This document shows, piece by piece, positions 29,655-40,956 of a DNA stretch of 64,000 nucleotides. Under the pieces are notes generated by a model. That model ran no database searches. It worked only from the letters and a program-made list of their open reading frames with translations, and was not told where the DNA came from. The stretch lies in contig JADJKL010000008.1 of NCBI GenBank assembly GCA_016706055.1, positions 62,001 to 126,000 on the forward strand, in the 5' to 3' direction. The stretch is from Chitinophagaceae bacterium (GTDB lineage: Bacteria > Bacteroidota > Bacteroidia > Chitinophagales > Chitinophagaceae). Position 1 is the first letter of the stretch. Each line of letters opens with the position of its first letter. Both the position numbers and the translations under genes were made by a program.

Positions 29655-30302
29655 CTAAGCTGTATTTCTTTCATATTTCTGCCACATTACTATTCCATAT
29701 ATAATATGTAGCACACCAAATCCACAAGCCCAGAACCATAAACCATATCCGGGAAAATATATGTTGATTAATCCAAGCACAATTTCACAATAACCCAGAT
29801 AGCGAATATCGTTTAAAGTATATTTACTGGCATTAACCAATGCAAGGCCATAAAAAATTAGACAAGCTGGTGATACAAATATCCATGCATCATAGCGAAG
29901 CATTCCCAAAATAAAAATTCCTCCTGCAGCCAGTGGCACTATCATATTCCATGCTAAACGTTTTGAAGTACGATCCCAGATGGGAAGACCTTGTTTCTTA
30001 GCTTTTCTCCAAGTGAGGTAAAACGAAGATGTAAAAGCAATGCCAAAAACTATTGCGGCTAATAAAGCAAATTTTATTTTCAAGCGACTGAAATCATCAC
30101 CCGAAAAAAAACCACGGCTATTAAATGTGCCGTAATAATTGTCAAGCAATTTATAGGCTATAAAGGCGCCAATTAAAGCACAGATACCTGCCGCAACTCC
30201 GCTTAATCCGCTAAGGGAAATAAAGCGGCTCGATCTATCCATGATCCTGCGAATGTCTTTAATATCATTTAAGCTGTTGTTGGATTGATTTGTTTCTTCC
30301 AT
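29655..30302 (-). CDS. Hypothetical polytopic membrane protein
   Basis: 215 aa from the ATG at 30302 (a GTG at 30311 is the alternative). After a polar N-terminus with IKDIRRIMDRSSRFISLSGL there are about six transmembrane helices. Genes of this type commonly sit next to the winged-helix regulator and creD in Bacteroidota. It may be a sensor or partner of that regulator, which is inference from position only. Confidence 0.7.
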   Translation of the reverse strand: MEETNQSNNSLNDIKDIRRIMDRSSRFISLSGLSGVAAGICALIGAFIAYKLLDNYYGTFNSRGFFSGDDFSRLKIKFALLAAIVFGIAFTSSFYLTWRKAKKQGLPIWDRTSKRLAWNMIVPLAAGGIFILGMLRYDAWIFVSPACLIFYGLALVNASKYTLNDIRYLGYCEIVLGLINIYFPGYGLWFWACGFGVLHIIYGIVMWQKYERNTA

Positions 30303-30309
30303 AAAAAGC

Positions 30310-30326
30310 ACTTTGAATTACAAAGT
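30310..30326. promoter_or_regulatory. Operator ACTTTG-N5-CAAAGT upstream of the membrane-protein/regulator pair
   Basis: The same arms as at 29304-29320, with spacer AATTA, 8 bp before the ATG at 30302. It overlaps a TTACTTTG promoter-like sequence on the minus strand, so a bound repressor would block transcription. Confidence 0.6.
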
Positions 30327-30443
30327 AAGTTGACAGTTTTCACACTTCCAAATACTTTTTATGTAATTATTTGTTGTAAAAGGAATTTTAACAACCCGGT
30401 AGCCAGGGTTCAGTTGTATTTTACTGATTAATGATGTAGGCTT

Positions 30444-31232
30444 CTAAACGATTGTTACCTCAATGCCCATACCCTTAAGCGTTTCAGCCATATGTTCAGA
30501 AATACCACTGTCGGTAATGATCTGTTCTACATCTTCTAGTCCACATATTTTCCCAAAACCTCTTTTCCCAAATTTGCTGGAGTCGGCTAATACAATTGTT
30601 TTCTGAGCTGCGGCAATCATTTTTCTATTAAGCTGTGCCTCCATTACATGTGTGGTAGTCAGGCCAAACTCTATATCAATACCATCTACACCAAGAAATA
30701 ATTTGCTACAGGAAAAGTCTTCCAAAATTTTTTCTGCATACATGCCGGTGCCTGAAGAAGAGCTTTTTCTTAATATACCACCAAGTAAAAGAATTTCTAT
30801 TTCAGGATGATGATTTAATTCTGTAGCCACATTTAAAGCAGCGGTTATAACAGTAAGATGGCCTTGTGGTTTTATACTTTTTGCCAAAGAAAGAACAGTA
30901 GTGCCGGAAGCAATAATGATGCAATCATTTGGAATAATTAATGAAGCAGCAACTTCACCAATATCCATTTTTTCTTCAGCCTTTATTTTTTCTTTTTCGT
31001 TTACATGTCTGTCACTGGTGTAGGGATTTGATAAAGTGCCTCCACCGTGAGTGCGGAACAAAAGATTTTTATCTTCTAAAACTTTAAGATCCTTTCTTAT
31101 TGTAACAGACGATACATTCATTTCTTCACATATATCAAGCACATTTACAGATCCTTCCTTTTTTAATTTATCCAGAATGTATTGATGCCGTTCAGCTAAA
31201 GAATTGTTTCCATTATGCTTAACTGTTGCCAT
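30444..31232 (-). CDS. glpR: DeoR/GlpR-family transcriptional repressor
   Basis: 262 aa. The N-terminal DeoR helix-turn-helix is RHQYILDKLKKEGSVNVLDI and VSSVTIRKDLKVLEDK, then RTHGGGTL. The C-terminal sugar-phosphate sensing domain has IIIASGTTVLSLA and KLFLGVDGIDIEFG. Divergent from glpD and upstream of the glycerol locus, so glycerol-3-phosphate is the likely inducer. The gene symbol rests on context plus family. Confidence 0.85.
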   Translation of the reverse strand: MATVKHNGNNSLAERHQYILDKLKKEGSVNVLDICEEMNVSSVTIRKDLKVLEDKNLLFRTHGGGTLSNPYTSDRHVNEKEKIKAEEKMDIGEVAASLIIPNDCIIIASGTTVLSLAKSIKPQGHLTVITAALNVATELNHHPEIEILLLGGILRKSSSSGTGMYAEKILEDFSCSKLFLGVDGIDIEFGLTTTHVMEAQLNRKMIAAAQKTIVLADSSKFGKRGFGKICGLEDVEQIITDSGISEHMAETLKGMGIEVTIV

Positions 31233-31298
31233 AATTCAATTTATACAGATGTTACTGAATCTCAAAAGATAAAACAAGATACTGGTTGTTTAAACAAC

Positions 31299-31432
31299 TT
31301 TCGAAATCATCTGAAATGTAAATTTCTATAATATGTTTCGAAATATTTTTATTTTTTTATTTAAAATTTTACTTACTTTCATTTTGTATTTCGAATTTAG
31401 AATATTTGTCAAAAACGAAGCATATCGAAACT
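31299..31432. promoter_or_regulatory. Putative GlpR operator array (TTTCGAA repeats)
   Basis: The divergent glpR-glpD gap contains TTTCGAAAT twice (31299-31307, 31336-31344), TTTCGAATT (31389-31397) and an inverted GTTTCGAT (31421-31432, minus strand). The sites are spaced about 35-55 bp apart. Four related boxes in one regulatory gap fit a DeoR-type repressor binding repeatedly. Confidence 0.55.
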
Positions 31433-31438
31433 AACTGA

Positions 31439-33029
31439 ATGCAACAATTGACTTCAAACGATAAAATTTCAAACCGGAAGCTTTATCTCCAGATGCTTAC
31501 ATCATCTGCAGATAGCTATGATATAATAGTTATTGGAGGTGGTGCAACAGGTTTGGGAATAGCTTTAGATGCTACAGCCCGGGGTTACAAAACACTTTTA
31601 CTGGAACAGGCAGATTTTGCCAAAGGCACTTCAAGCCGCAGTACTAAACTGGTGCATGGTGGTGTTCGTTATTTAGCACAAGGCGATGTAAAGTTGGTAC
31701 GGGAGGCAAGTATTGAAAGAGGGTTGCTGCATCAAAATGCACCACATCTGGTAAAAGATCAGACATTCATTGTTCCAGTTTACACTTTATGGGATTCACT
31801 TAAATACACAATAGGCCTGAAACTATATGATTGGATTGCGGGTAAATTAGGCTTAGGCGATTCGGTATTTATTTCAAAGAAAAAAACATTGAGTAGAATG
31901 CCAGGCATTCTGGCGAAAGGATTAAAAGGTGGTGTGTCTTATCATGATGGGCAGTTTGATGATTCAAGACTGGCTATTAATCTTGCACAAAGCATTATTG
32001 AAAATGATGGCGATGCAATCAATTATGTTAAAGTTATTAATCTGCTAAAAGATGAAAATGGAAATGTAAATGGTGTGCTTGCTTCGGATACAGAAACAGG
32101 GGAAACCTTTTCGTTTAAGGCAAAAGCAGTAGTGAATGCAACAGGTGTTTTTGTAGATGATATTTTAATGATGGACAAGCCCGGAAGTGATAAGACAATT
32201 TGTGTAAGTCAGGGTGTTCATATCGTATTGAATAAAGAGTTTTATCCATCGGAAGAGGCATTAATGATTCCTAAAACAAGTGATGGCCGTGTACTGTTTG
32301 CCGTGCCATGGCATCATAAAGTAGTAGTAGGTACGACTGATACACCGATAGAAGAGGCATCGCTGGAACCGCATGCATTGGAGAAAGAAATCTCATTCAT
32401 TTTACAAACTGCTGGAGCTTATTTGGAAAAGAAACCAAAACGTAGCGATGTGCTCAGTGTTTTTGCAGGTTTAAGGCCATTAGCCGCTCCACAAAAAGGT
32501 GAACAAAAAACAAAAGAAATTTCCCGCAGTCATAAAATAATTGTTTCTCCTTCTCATCTGTTTACCATTCTGGGTGGTAAATGGACAACCTATCGAAAAA
32601 TGGGAGAGGATATGGTAAATAGAATTGAAAAGGATTTGGGGTGGCAACATATAAAGCCTGCAACAGCTAATTTATCCATACATGGGTTTGAAAAAAACAT
32701 GGACTGGAATGATCCGCTATATTTTTATGGAAGTGATGCAAAGCTAATCCGTCAGCAAATGAATGGTGATGCTAACGTTTGGATTAGCGAAGAATTAAAA
32801 AATTCATAAAACGCAGATTAATTGGGCGGTTGAACATGAAATGGCAAGAACCGTAGAAGATTTTTTATCGAGAAGAACAAGAGCTCTGTTATTAAATGCA
32901 AGAGAAAGTTGCCGTATTGCACCAGAAGTAGCCTCTGTCATGTCAAAAGCTTTAGGACGAGATGCTACATGGGAAAATGAGCAGGTGAGGCTCTTTAATC
33001 AATTAGCTGAACAATATATATTGAACTAA
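31439..33029 (+). CDS. glpD: Aerobic glycerol-3-phosphate dehydrogenase, one frameshift near the C-terminus
   Basis: About 530 residues when joined. An FAD Rossmann motif VIGGGATGLGIALDATARG is followed by SSRSTKLVHGGVRYL, the DAO-type core, and a C-terminal GlpD domain. The main frame stops at 32809. Removing one A from the run 32797-32802 continues it through IHKTQINWAVEHEM into VEDFLSRRTRALLL and ends at 33029. It oxidises glycerol-3-phosphate to dihydroxyacetone phosphate, passing electrons to quinone. Confidence 0.93.
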
Positions 33030-33236
33030 AGTTTGCTAATAGCGAGTAATAGCAAATTAACTATTACATAATAATCGATAACGATTGTATATATGAAACT
33101 ATTATTTCTTTGCAGGCAGGAAAATCGAAAAGTGGTTGCTCAAAAGCAATCTCTATCCGGATTAGTAATTTCTTTTTCTCATGCATTGAATGCCATTTCT
33201 AATTCTTATTTTTTCAACCAATTTAATTTAACACTT

Positions 33237-36200
33237 ATGAGATTGCTAACAAAAACTGCAAAAAAGATCTTTGCAGGGAAACATCTGTTGCTGGCATCTT
33301 TGTTACTGCTTATGACTCTGGGAGTACTGGCACAACAAAAAAAAGTTAGTGGTGTAGTAAAAAATCCCGAAGACGGATTGCCCATTGCAAAAGCAACTGT
33401 GCAGGTAAAGGGAACTAGTGCCGGTACTGTAACAGATGATAAAGGTGCTTGGACATTAATGGCAAGTGATAACCAGACATTGGTTATTTCTGCTATAGGA
33501 TTTACTACCCAGGAAATAAAGGTTGGTAATAAGGCAACAATTAATATTGATCTGATTGCCAATAATACCGAATTGGAGGGTGTTGTAGTAACCGCACTAG
33601 GTATTAAACGAGAAGAAAAGGCATTGGGCTATTCAACTACTACAGTCAAAGGCGATGAAATTACTAATGCACTATCTGGCAACTGGACTGATGCATTGTC
33701 CGGAAAAGTAGCAGGTCTTAATCTTATACGTTCAAACAGTGGACCTGCCGGCTCTAATAAAATAATACTTCGAGGTGAAAATAATCTTACAGGAGATAAT
33801 GAGGCATTAATTGTTGTTGACGGTGTGGTGGTAAATCAAGGCAGTGGAAGGAGAACTGGTATTGGTGGTGAAGCCGTTTATGGAACAAGTAGTGATAATA
33901 TGCCAGCAGATTATGGTAGTGGTTTTAATGATATTAATCCTGAGGATATTGAATCAGTTACCGTTTTAAAAGGACCAAGGTGCGGCTGTCTATATGGTCA
34001 ACGTGGTGCGAATGGAGCTATTATGATTACTACTAAATCTGGTAGTAGTAAAAAGAAAGGAATCGGCATTACTTTTAACTCCAATGCATCAATAGAGGAA
34101 GTAAATCGCTGGCCAGACATGCAATATGAATATGGTCAGGGTGTTGATGGTATTCCGTATTATTCTTTTGGTGCATCGGCAGATGGAGCCAGTACCAGTG
34201 CAACTAGCTCTGCCTATGGTCCACGGTTTGATGGTCAACTATTTTTTCAATATGATCCGGCAACACAAGCTCAGGGAATTGAAAGAACACCGTGGGTCGC
34301 TTATCCAGATAAAATTAAAAATTATTTCAACACTGGTAACACACTTACGAATACGGTGAGTGTATCCGGCGGAACAGATAAAACTTCTGCCCGTTTTTCT
34401 TATACTAATGTTTCAAATAACTGGATAATTCCTAATACAGGTTATAAGCGTAACACAATTTCATTATCTGTAAATTCTAAAGTAACTGATAAGCTGCAGA
34501 TTTCTTCTAAAATAAATTATACCAACAAATCAAGCGATAATCTTCCTGGTTCTGGATATGGAAATCAATCAATCATGTACTGGTTTATTTTCTGGCAACC
34601 AAATGCAGATTTGGATTGGCTAAAAAATTATTGGGTAAACGGACAAGAGCAACGAAAAATATTTTATCCTTATAGTACATTTCCTGAAAATCCTTATGCT
34701 GTAGCTTATGAATTTATTAACCGATCCAATCGTAATACCGTTACAGGTAATGTTCAGGCCACTTATAATTTTACGAAAGAACTCAGTTTGCAAGTAAGAA
34801 CGTCAATGGATTTAAGCTACGAACAAAGAGCTCAGGAACGTCCTTATGATGCTGGCTCTAGGTTGCCGAAAGGAAGCTATAGGACACAAAATATTTTTTC
34901 GCAGGAAGCAAGTAGTGACTTCTTATTGAAGTATGCAAAAAAGATAAATGACAATTTTGATTTTTCTATTACTGGCGGCGGCAGCGCATTAAGAAATAAT
35001 TATAATAAAGATGAGAACCGTGCCGATTCCCTTACTTTTCCTGGTGTATATAGTTTTGCCAATGCTGCAGGTCCACTCATTACAATTCCTTTTAAAAGTA
35101 AATATGCTATCAATAGTTTTTATGGATTGATAACTACTGGCTATAAAAATTTCTTATATCTTGATCTTACCGCCAGAAATGACTGGAATAGTGTACTGGC
35201 AACACCGACAAGAACAACGAACGCAGGATTTTTCTATTCTTCTGTAAATTCAAGTTTTGTTTTATCAGAAGTAGTGAAGCTGCCTAAACAAATAAACTTT
35301 GCTAAGATTAGGTTTTCAGTTGCCGGTGTAGGTAGCGGTGGAACTACTCCTTATCGTACCGCTTACAATTATACAACAGCAGGTAGTTTGTATAATGGAG
35401 GATTGCAAAATCCTTCTACACTTGCCAATCCTGATTTAAAACCGCTGAAAACTACGACCTATGAATTAGGAACTACTGTAAAAATGTTTAGAAGCAAATT
35501 GTCTATTGATTTAGCGGTGTATTCAGGAAACACAAAAAATCAGATATTGGATCGAGTTATAGACCGGTCTTCTGGATTTGCCAGACAAGTTATTAATGCA
35601 GGAAGAGTAGATAATAAAGGTTTGGAGTTGGCTATTTCAGGAACACCGGTTAATACTAAAGGAGGATTAAAGTGGACTACAGGAATTGTTTTCTCATCTA
35701 ACAAAAATAAGATTGTAGAACTGGCAGATAGTTCACTTGTTCTTCGTACAGGCCCGGTAGGTGGCGGACAAATAGTAGCAAGAGTTGGCGGTAGTATGGG
35801 CGATTTGTATGGACAGGGATATGTAAGAGCACCAGATGGTCAGGTTGTTTATGATGCATCTACAGGATTTGCTCTTTTGTCAACAGATGTAGTTTATCTG
35901 GGCAATACAATTCCAAAAGGTAAAATTGGTTTTAGCAATGAGTTTCAATACAAAGGATTCCGTCTTAATTTATTGTTTGATGCACAGTGGGGAGCAGTAG
36001 GTCACTCACTTACTCATTATAAAATGGCTGAACAAGGGAAGTTGACAAAGACTCTTCCTGGCCGTTATAATGGAATCACAGGTAATGGAGTTGTCTATGA
36101 CGCTGTTAACGATAAATACATTACCAATACAACTATTGCTACAGACATTGATGAGTATTACCGTTCTCATTTTGGAATAAACAATGCAGAAGGTAGCACA

Positions 36201-36453
36201 TTTAGTACAGACTTTCTTAAATTCAGAGAGGCACGGCTTGACTATTCATTAAACCCAAAACTTACTAAAAAATTGGGAATGCAAAGAGTAACAGTTGGTG
36301 TGTATGGCCGAGATTTATTTATATGGTCGGACTGGCCGGCATTCGATCCCGAATTCGGAACACTCAGCGGAAGCGATATTACGCAGGGGTTTTGAAGTGG
36401 GTCAATTACCTTCTACCCGTACTATTGGATTTAACCTTGTTATCGGACTTTAA
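33237..36453 (+). CDS. SusC/RagA family TonB-linked outer-membrane protein, frameshift at the extreme C-terminus
   Basis: About 1072 residues from the ATG at 33237. A signal peptide ends LGVLAQQ. A carboxypeptidase-like domain (KVSGVVKNPEDGLPIAKATV), a plug and a 22-strand barrel follow. The frame ends at 36395. Removing one T of the run 36390-36393 restores FEVGQLPSTRTIGFNLVIGL, the usual barrel end, with a TAA at 36451-36453. Its partner SusD follows at 6 bp. Placed between glpD and glpK, it likely imports a glycerol-containing compound. Confidence 0.92.
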
Positions 36454-36459
36454 AAATTT

Positions 36460-37977
36460 ATGAAAATGAAAAGCATAATTAATAAGATTTCTTTTTTTAC
36501 TGTTTTGTGCAGTTTGCTACTTGCCTCCTGTAAAAAAGATTTTCAAGAGATTAATACCGATCCTAATAATACTCCAGTGGCATTGCCGCAACAGTTAATG
36601 GCGCCTGCACTAGTAAGTACATTAACCTATAATATGATTCGTAACCGCAATTTTAATAATGAATTGATGCAGGTTACTGTGGATATAAGCGATGCAGATG
36701 GAAAAGTTTTCAGATACGATTACCGATCCAACTGGGCAGATTATCTGTATAACGGATTATATTCTGAACTAAGCAATTTTAAGGATATGTATAAGGTGGC
36801 CAGCGAAGAACTTAATCAAAATGATTCTTACAAAGGCATATCATTAATTTGTCAGTCATGGATTTATTCTATTCTTACCGATGCCTACGGAGATGTTCCC
36901 TATACTGAATCAAATCGTGGAAGGGACGATCAGATTTTCGAACCAAAATTTGATAACCAAAGAGATATTTACCTGGATATTTTTAAGCAACTGGATTCAG
37001 CCAATGTTTTATTAAGCCATAATAAAGGTATTGTAGCATCAGGTGATCCTGTTTTTGGAGGCAACATATCTCGTTGGCGCAAATTTGGAAATTCTTTATA
37101 CCTGAGATTATTATTAAGAGTTTCAGGTAAAGCAGAAGCTACTGCAGCGGCCAGCGCAAAAATTAAAGACATTGTAGAAACAAATGCTGCTGATTATCCT
37201 ATCATGACAAGTAATGATGAAAGTGCAATTCTTCGTTGGACAGGCGCCGGTCCTTATGTTTCTCCTTATTTAAGTGTGAGAGAACAGGATTTCAGAGGTG
37301 TAGCAATCTCCAGTTATTTTATTGATAACCTGGTGATTTGGAATGATCCTCGTATTGATATATCGCAAGGCAATAATGGCATTAACAGATGGGCTATTGC
37401 AACTTATCAAGGAGCATTTTCCGGAGTGCCGAGTGGTTACACTCCTGGCACAGTGCCCACTAAAAAATCGTATTTCTATTCAACTTCTTCTACATCAACA
37501 TTAATGACAGAGCCATTAACAGGAATGATAATGAATTATGCAGAATTGAAATTTATTCTTGCCGAAGCAGCAGCAAAAGGATGGATTAGCAGTTCTGCTG
37601 AAACGTATTATAATGATGGTATTCTCAATAGCATAAAATTATGGTTGCCTAACTGGTCTGTTCCTATTGCAACTTATATTGCTGCAGCAGATATCGCATG
37701 GAATAATGCTGCTACACTTGACGAGAAGATGGAAAAGATACATTTACAGAAATACTATGCATTATTTCTTACAGATATGCAACAATGGTTTGAATATCGC
37801 AGAACTGGTCATCCTGTATTGCCGATGGGCCCGGGACTTAAAAATAATGGTGTTATGCCCGCAAGGTTAACCTATCCTGTGTATGTACAATCCACCAATC
37901 CAACTAATTATCAGGCGGCAGTAGCAGCACAAGGACCTGATGTAATTTCTACACAAGTTTGGTGGCAAAAACCATAA
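36460..37977 (+). CDS. SusD/RagB family nutrient-binding outer-membrane lipoprotein
   Basis: 505 aa. The lipobox is LLLASCKKDF (Cys 23), then FQEINTDPNNTP, a hallmark of the SusD-like_2 subgroup. TPR-rich helical features include SWIYSILTDAYGDVPYTES and MNYAELKFILAEAAAKGW. It lids the SusC channel and binds the ligand on the cell surface. Only 6 bp after the corrected susC end, so cotranscribed. Confidence 0.93.
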   Translation: MKMKSIINKISFFTVLCSLLLASCKKDFQEINTDPNNTPVALPQQLMAPALVSTLTYNMIRNRNFNNELMQVTVDISDADGKVFRYDYRSNWADYLYNGLYSELSNFKDMYKVASEELNQNDSYKGISLICQSWIYSILTDAYGDVPYTESNRGRDDQIFEPKFDNQRDIYLDIFKQLDSANVLLSHNKGIVASGDPVFGGNISRWRKFGNSLYLRLLLRVSGKAEATAAASAKIKDIVETNAADYPIMTSNDESAILRWTGAGPYVSPYLSVREQDFRGVAISSYFIDNLVIWNDPRIDISQGNNGINRWAIATYQGAFSGVPSGYTPGTVPTKKSYFYSTSSTSTLMTEPLTGMIMNYAELKFILAEAAAKGWISSSAETYYNDGILNSIKLWLPNWSVPIATYIAAADIAWNNAATLDEKMEKIHLQKYYALFLTDMQQWFEYRRTGHPVLPMGPGLKNNGVMPARLTYPVYVQSTNPTNYQAAVAAQGPDVISTQVWWQKP

Positions 37978-38018
37978 ACAGTAAAAAAATAAAACTGAAC
38001 CAGCTTAAAATACACACA

Positions 38019-39525
38019 ATGAAAAAAATATTATCATATTTATTTTGCTTGATTGCTTTGTTTAGCTTTTGGGGATGTAAAAAAAGTGATAACTATCCGG
38101 GTGGAATAGTCAGTTCTTATATCTCTCTTTTCGATGTAAGAAATATTTATAAAGGAACGGATGTGTCACTTTCATCAGACAATATGTTTGGTGCTGAAAA
38201 AATTGCAGGAGTAGTTGTTTCTGATCATTCCGGCGGTAATTTGCCAGCAGGTTTTTTGATATTGCAAGATAACCGTCGCTTGTCTAAGCTAAGAGGTATT
38301 ACTATACCTATCGGCGCTGATGCAGCAACTTATCTACCGGGCGATTCATTAGTTATAAATGTAACTGGTGCTATACTAAAAAAAGTTGATGGTATATTGC
38401 AATTAACAGGAATAAAGAATAGTGATATTGTAAAAGCTGCATCTGGAGTTGCTATCAATACACCTATTGTAAAATCAAATGAAGTACTTGCCGATCCGCA
38501 ATCATTTGAAAGTACATTAATTTCAATAGCTAAAGTTGGTTTCGATCCAAATCTACCACCGGGTAGTACGTACGCTGGAGACAGGCTAATCAATGATGGT
38601 TTTGGAAATCTTACACTGCATACAGAAACAGGGAGCAACATTTGCTAATCTGCCACTTCCCTTTCTTGCTAACTACACAGGTATCATATTTAATAAGGAA
38701 GGTGCCACAGAACCACAATTGTGGCCAAGAGGCGATGCTGATATTACCATTCTCAGTGCCACGGCTCCAAAAATTGCAGCAATAGTTGTTACAGGATATT
38801 TGATTGATCCTACTGGTAGCGATGCTAATTATGAATACATACAATTGCTTGCCACAAAGAATATCGATTTTGCAGCAACACCGTACTCATTAGTTACTAC
38901 TAATAATGCAGGAGCAAACGTACCAACTGGTTTTCCTACCGATGGTTGGGCTACAGCTGGTACAAGAACATACAAATTTAATTTATCGGTAGGTTCAGTA
39001 ATAAAGGGCCAATATTTCTATGTAGGTGCTAATAAAAATATTTGAGAGCTGGGTCCACAGATATAAGCTCTTCTATGTGGTTTAGTAAAATGTATGCGAC
39101 AGTAGATGGCGATGATTTTGGAACCAAGACAACAAATCTTCTTGCCAATAGTGGAAATGCTGCAGGTATTGCAATCTTTGATAAGACAGCAGTTGATGTA
39201 ACTACTATTCCGATAGATGTAATTTTTTTATGGTGGTAATGGAACTGTTTATACTGCTGGCCCTCCTGAGAAGGGCTATCGTATCACCGATACCGATTAT
39301 TATGATAAAACGAACCCAACAACGTTGGTCGACCAGCCTTATTTCAATATGGGGTCTAATACAGGGAAATTATCTTTTCCTCCAGCGACCAATTTTGTGC
39401 AGTTAGGCGGTACGTATAATATTACTTCCGGCAGATGGACTTCTGCCCGAACTTTGAACCCGATTGTATTAACTGCTTCGGCAACTGTAGCTTTGATAGA
39501 AGGCGCAACAACTATTGAACAATAA
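38019..39525 (+). pseudogene. DUF5689 domain-containing lipoprotein, three frameshifts
   Basis: Starts at the ATG 38019 with a lipobox FSFWGCKKSD. DUF5689 features (VVVSDHSGGNLPAGFLILQD) lie in the first part. A second beta-rich region continues in other frames. Breaks are near GGG 38631-38633 (one G too many), near 39043-39046 (a base missing, NI then AGSTDISSS) and at the T7 run 39223-39229 (one T too many). Corrected length is about 500 residues. All three are simple one-base events, so the gene may be intact in the cell. It probably displays a surface binding domain beside SusCD. Confidence 0.75.
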
Positions 39526-39537
39526 TAATTTTTCAGA

Positions 39538-40953
39538 ATGAAACGTAGAAAATTTATTCAGCATGTCAGTCTCTTTACCGGAGGGTTATTATTAAGCAGA
39601 AACAATTCTTTTGCTATTCTTTCGGGGACTGAGAAAATAAATGGAACTGTTTTGTCTGCTGGAAAAGGTTTGGAAGGAGTTATAATAAGTGATGGTTATT
39701 CAGTAATTGCTACTGATAGTAAAGGGCAATACGAAATTACTCCTCATGCCGATGCAAGAGCAGTTTTTGTAAGTACACCTGCCGGTTACGAATTTAATCA
39801 TGACAAATGCGTTGCCCGACATTACACTTTACTTAAGAAAAATGATGAGACAAAAATAGATTTTGAACTGACACCGCTTGGCAAAGATGATAATGAACAC
39901 CAATTTCTTATTTGGGCAGATCCGCAAGTGAAAAATGATAGTGACGTAGAAAAGATGATGAGTGAATCAGCGACTGATGTTAAGAAGTTAGTAGCTGCTG
40001 CCGGGTCAGGTGCTTTAATGCATGGCATCACTGTTGGTGATATTGTTTGGGACGAACATAAATATTATCCTGATTACGATAAAGCAGTAAAGAAAATGGG
40101 CATTCCTTTTTTTCAATGCTTGGGTAATCATGATATGGATTATAATAAAGGAGGTGATGAAACTTCTGATGTTACATTTCAGCAAAATTATGGGCCAACT
40201 TATTATTCCTTTAATAGAGGGCAATTACATTATGTAGTAATGGATAATGTTCGCTATCTTGGTAAGGATAGGAATTATGATGGGTTTTTACAAAAAAATC
40301 AATTAGACTGGTTGCAAAAAGATCTTTCATTTGTGTCAAAGGACAAACTGATTATTCTTTGTGTGCATATTCCTGTACACAGCGGCACAAAAAATAAAAA
40401 TGCCTTATATGATTTACTGGAAGGAAGAAATGTTCATATCATGTCAGGACACACACATTATCATGTAAATGCAATTAAAGAAAATATTTATGAACATAAT
40501 CATGGCACGGTATGCGGTGCTTGGTGGACAGGGCCAATCTGTGGTGATGGTACACCTTGCGGATATGGAGTGTATAAAGCAAAAGGAAATGAACTAAGCT
40601 GGTATTATCAATCTACTGGTGAAGAAGCAGCTCATCAACTTTCTATTTATTCTAACGATTATAACGATACGGAAAAGCAAATACAAGTAAATATCTGGAA
40701 CTACGATCCGGCATGGAAAACTGAATATTGGGTTGATGGTAAAAGTAAAGGAGCTTTAGAGCAATTTGAAGGATTCGACCCAAAAGCTTATGCAACATTA
40801 TTAGGCCCCGATTTACCAAAGCCACGAGGATTTGCAGAGCCAAGAATGACAGATCATTTGTTTAAAGCAATTGTTCCTGTAAAAACTAAAAAGATAAAGG
40901 TTGTTGCAACCGACAGGTTTGGTAAAAAATTTACAGCTACGCATAAAATATAG
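39538..40953 (+). CDS. Calcineurin-like metallophosphoesterase with Bacteroidota N- and C-terminal domains
   Basis: 471 aa. A twin-Arg-like signal (MKRRKFIQHVSLFTGG) is followed by a small beta domain (NGTVLSAGKGLEGVIISDG) and then the catalytic core. Metal motifs are WADPQ, VGDIVWDE, LGNHDMDY, VHIPVHS and SGHTHYH. A C-terminal MetallophosC-type domain ends the protein. It cleaves phosphomono- or diesters in the periplasm. Its place in the glycerol locus makes glycerophosphodiesters or glycerol phosphate the attractive substrates, by inference. Confidence 0.9.
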   Translation: MKRRKFIQHVSLFTGGLLLSRNNSFAILSGTEKINGTVLSAGKGLEGVIISDGYSVIATDSKGQYEITPHADARAVFVSTPAGYEFNHDKCVARHYTLLKKNDETKIDFELTPLGKDDNEHQFLIWADPQVKNDSDVEKMMSESATDVKKLVAAAGSGALMHGITVGDIVWDEHKYYPDYDKAVKKMGIPFFQCLGNHDMDYNKGGDETSDVTFQQNYGPTYYSFNRGQLHYVVMDNVRYLGKDRNYDGFLQKNQLDWLQKDLSFVSKDKLIILCVHIPVHSGTKNKNALYDLLEGRNVHIMSGHTHYHVNAIKENIYEHNHGTVCGAWWTGPICGDGTPCGYGVYKAKGNELSWYYQSTGEEAAHQLSIYSNDYNDTEKQIQVNIWNYDPAWKTEYWVDGKSKGALEQFEGFDPKAYATLLGPDLPKPRGFAEPRMTDHLFKAIVPVKTKKIKVVATDRFGKKFTATHKI

Positions 40954-40956
40954 CGA

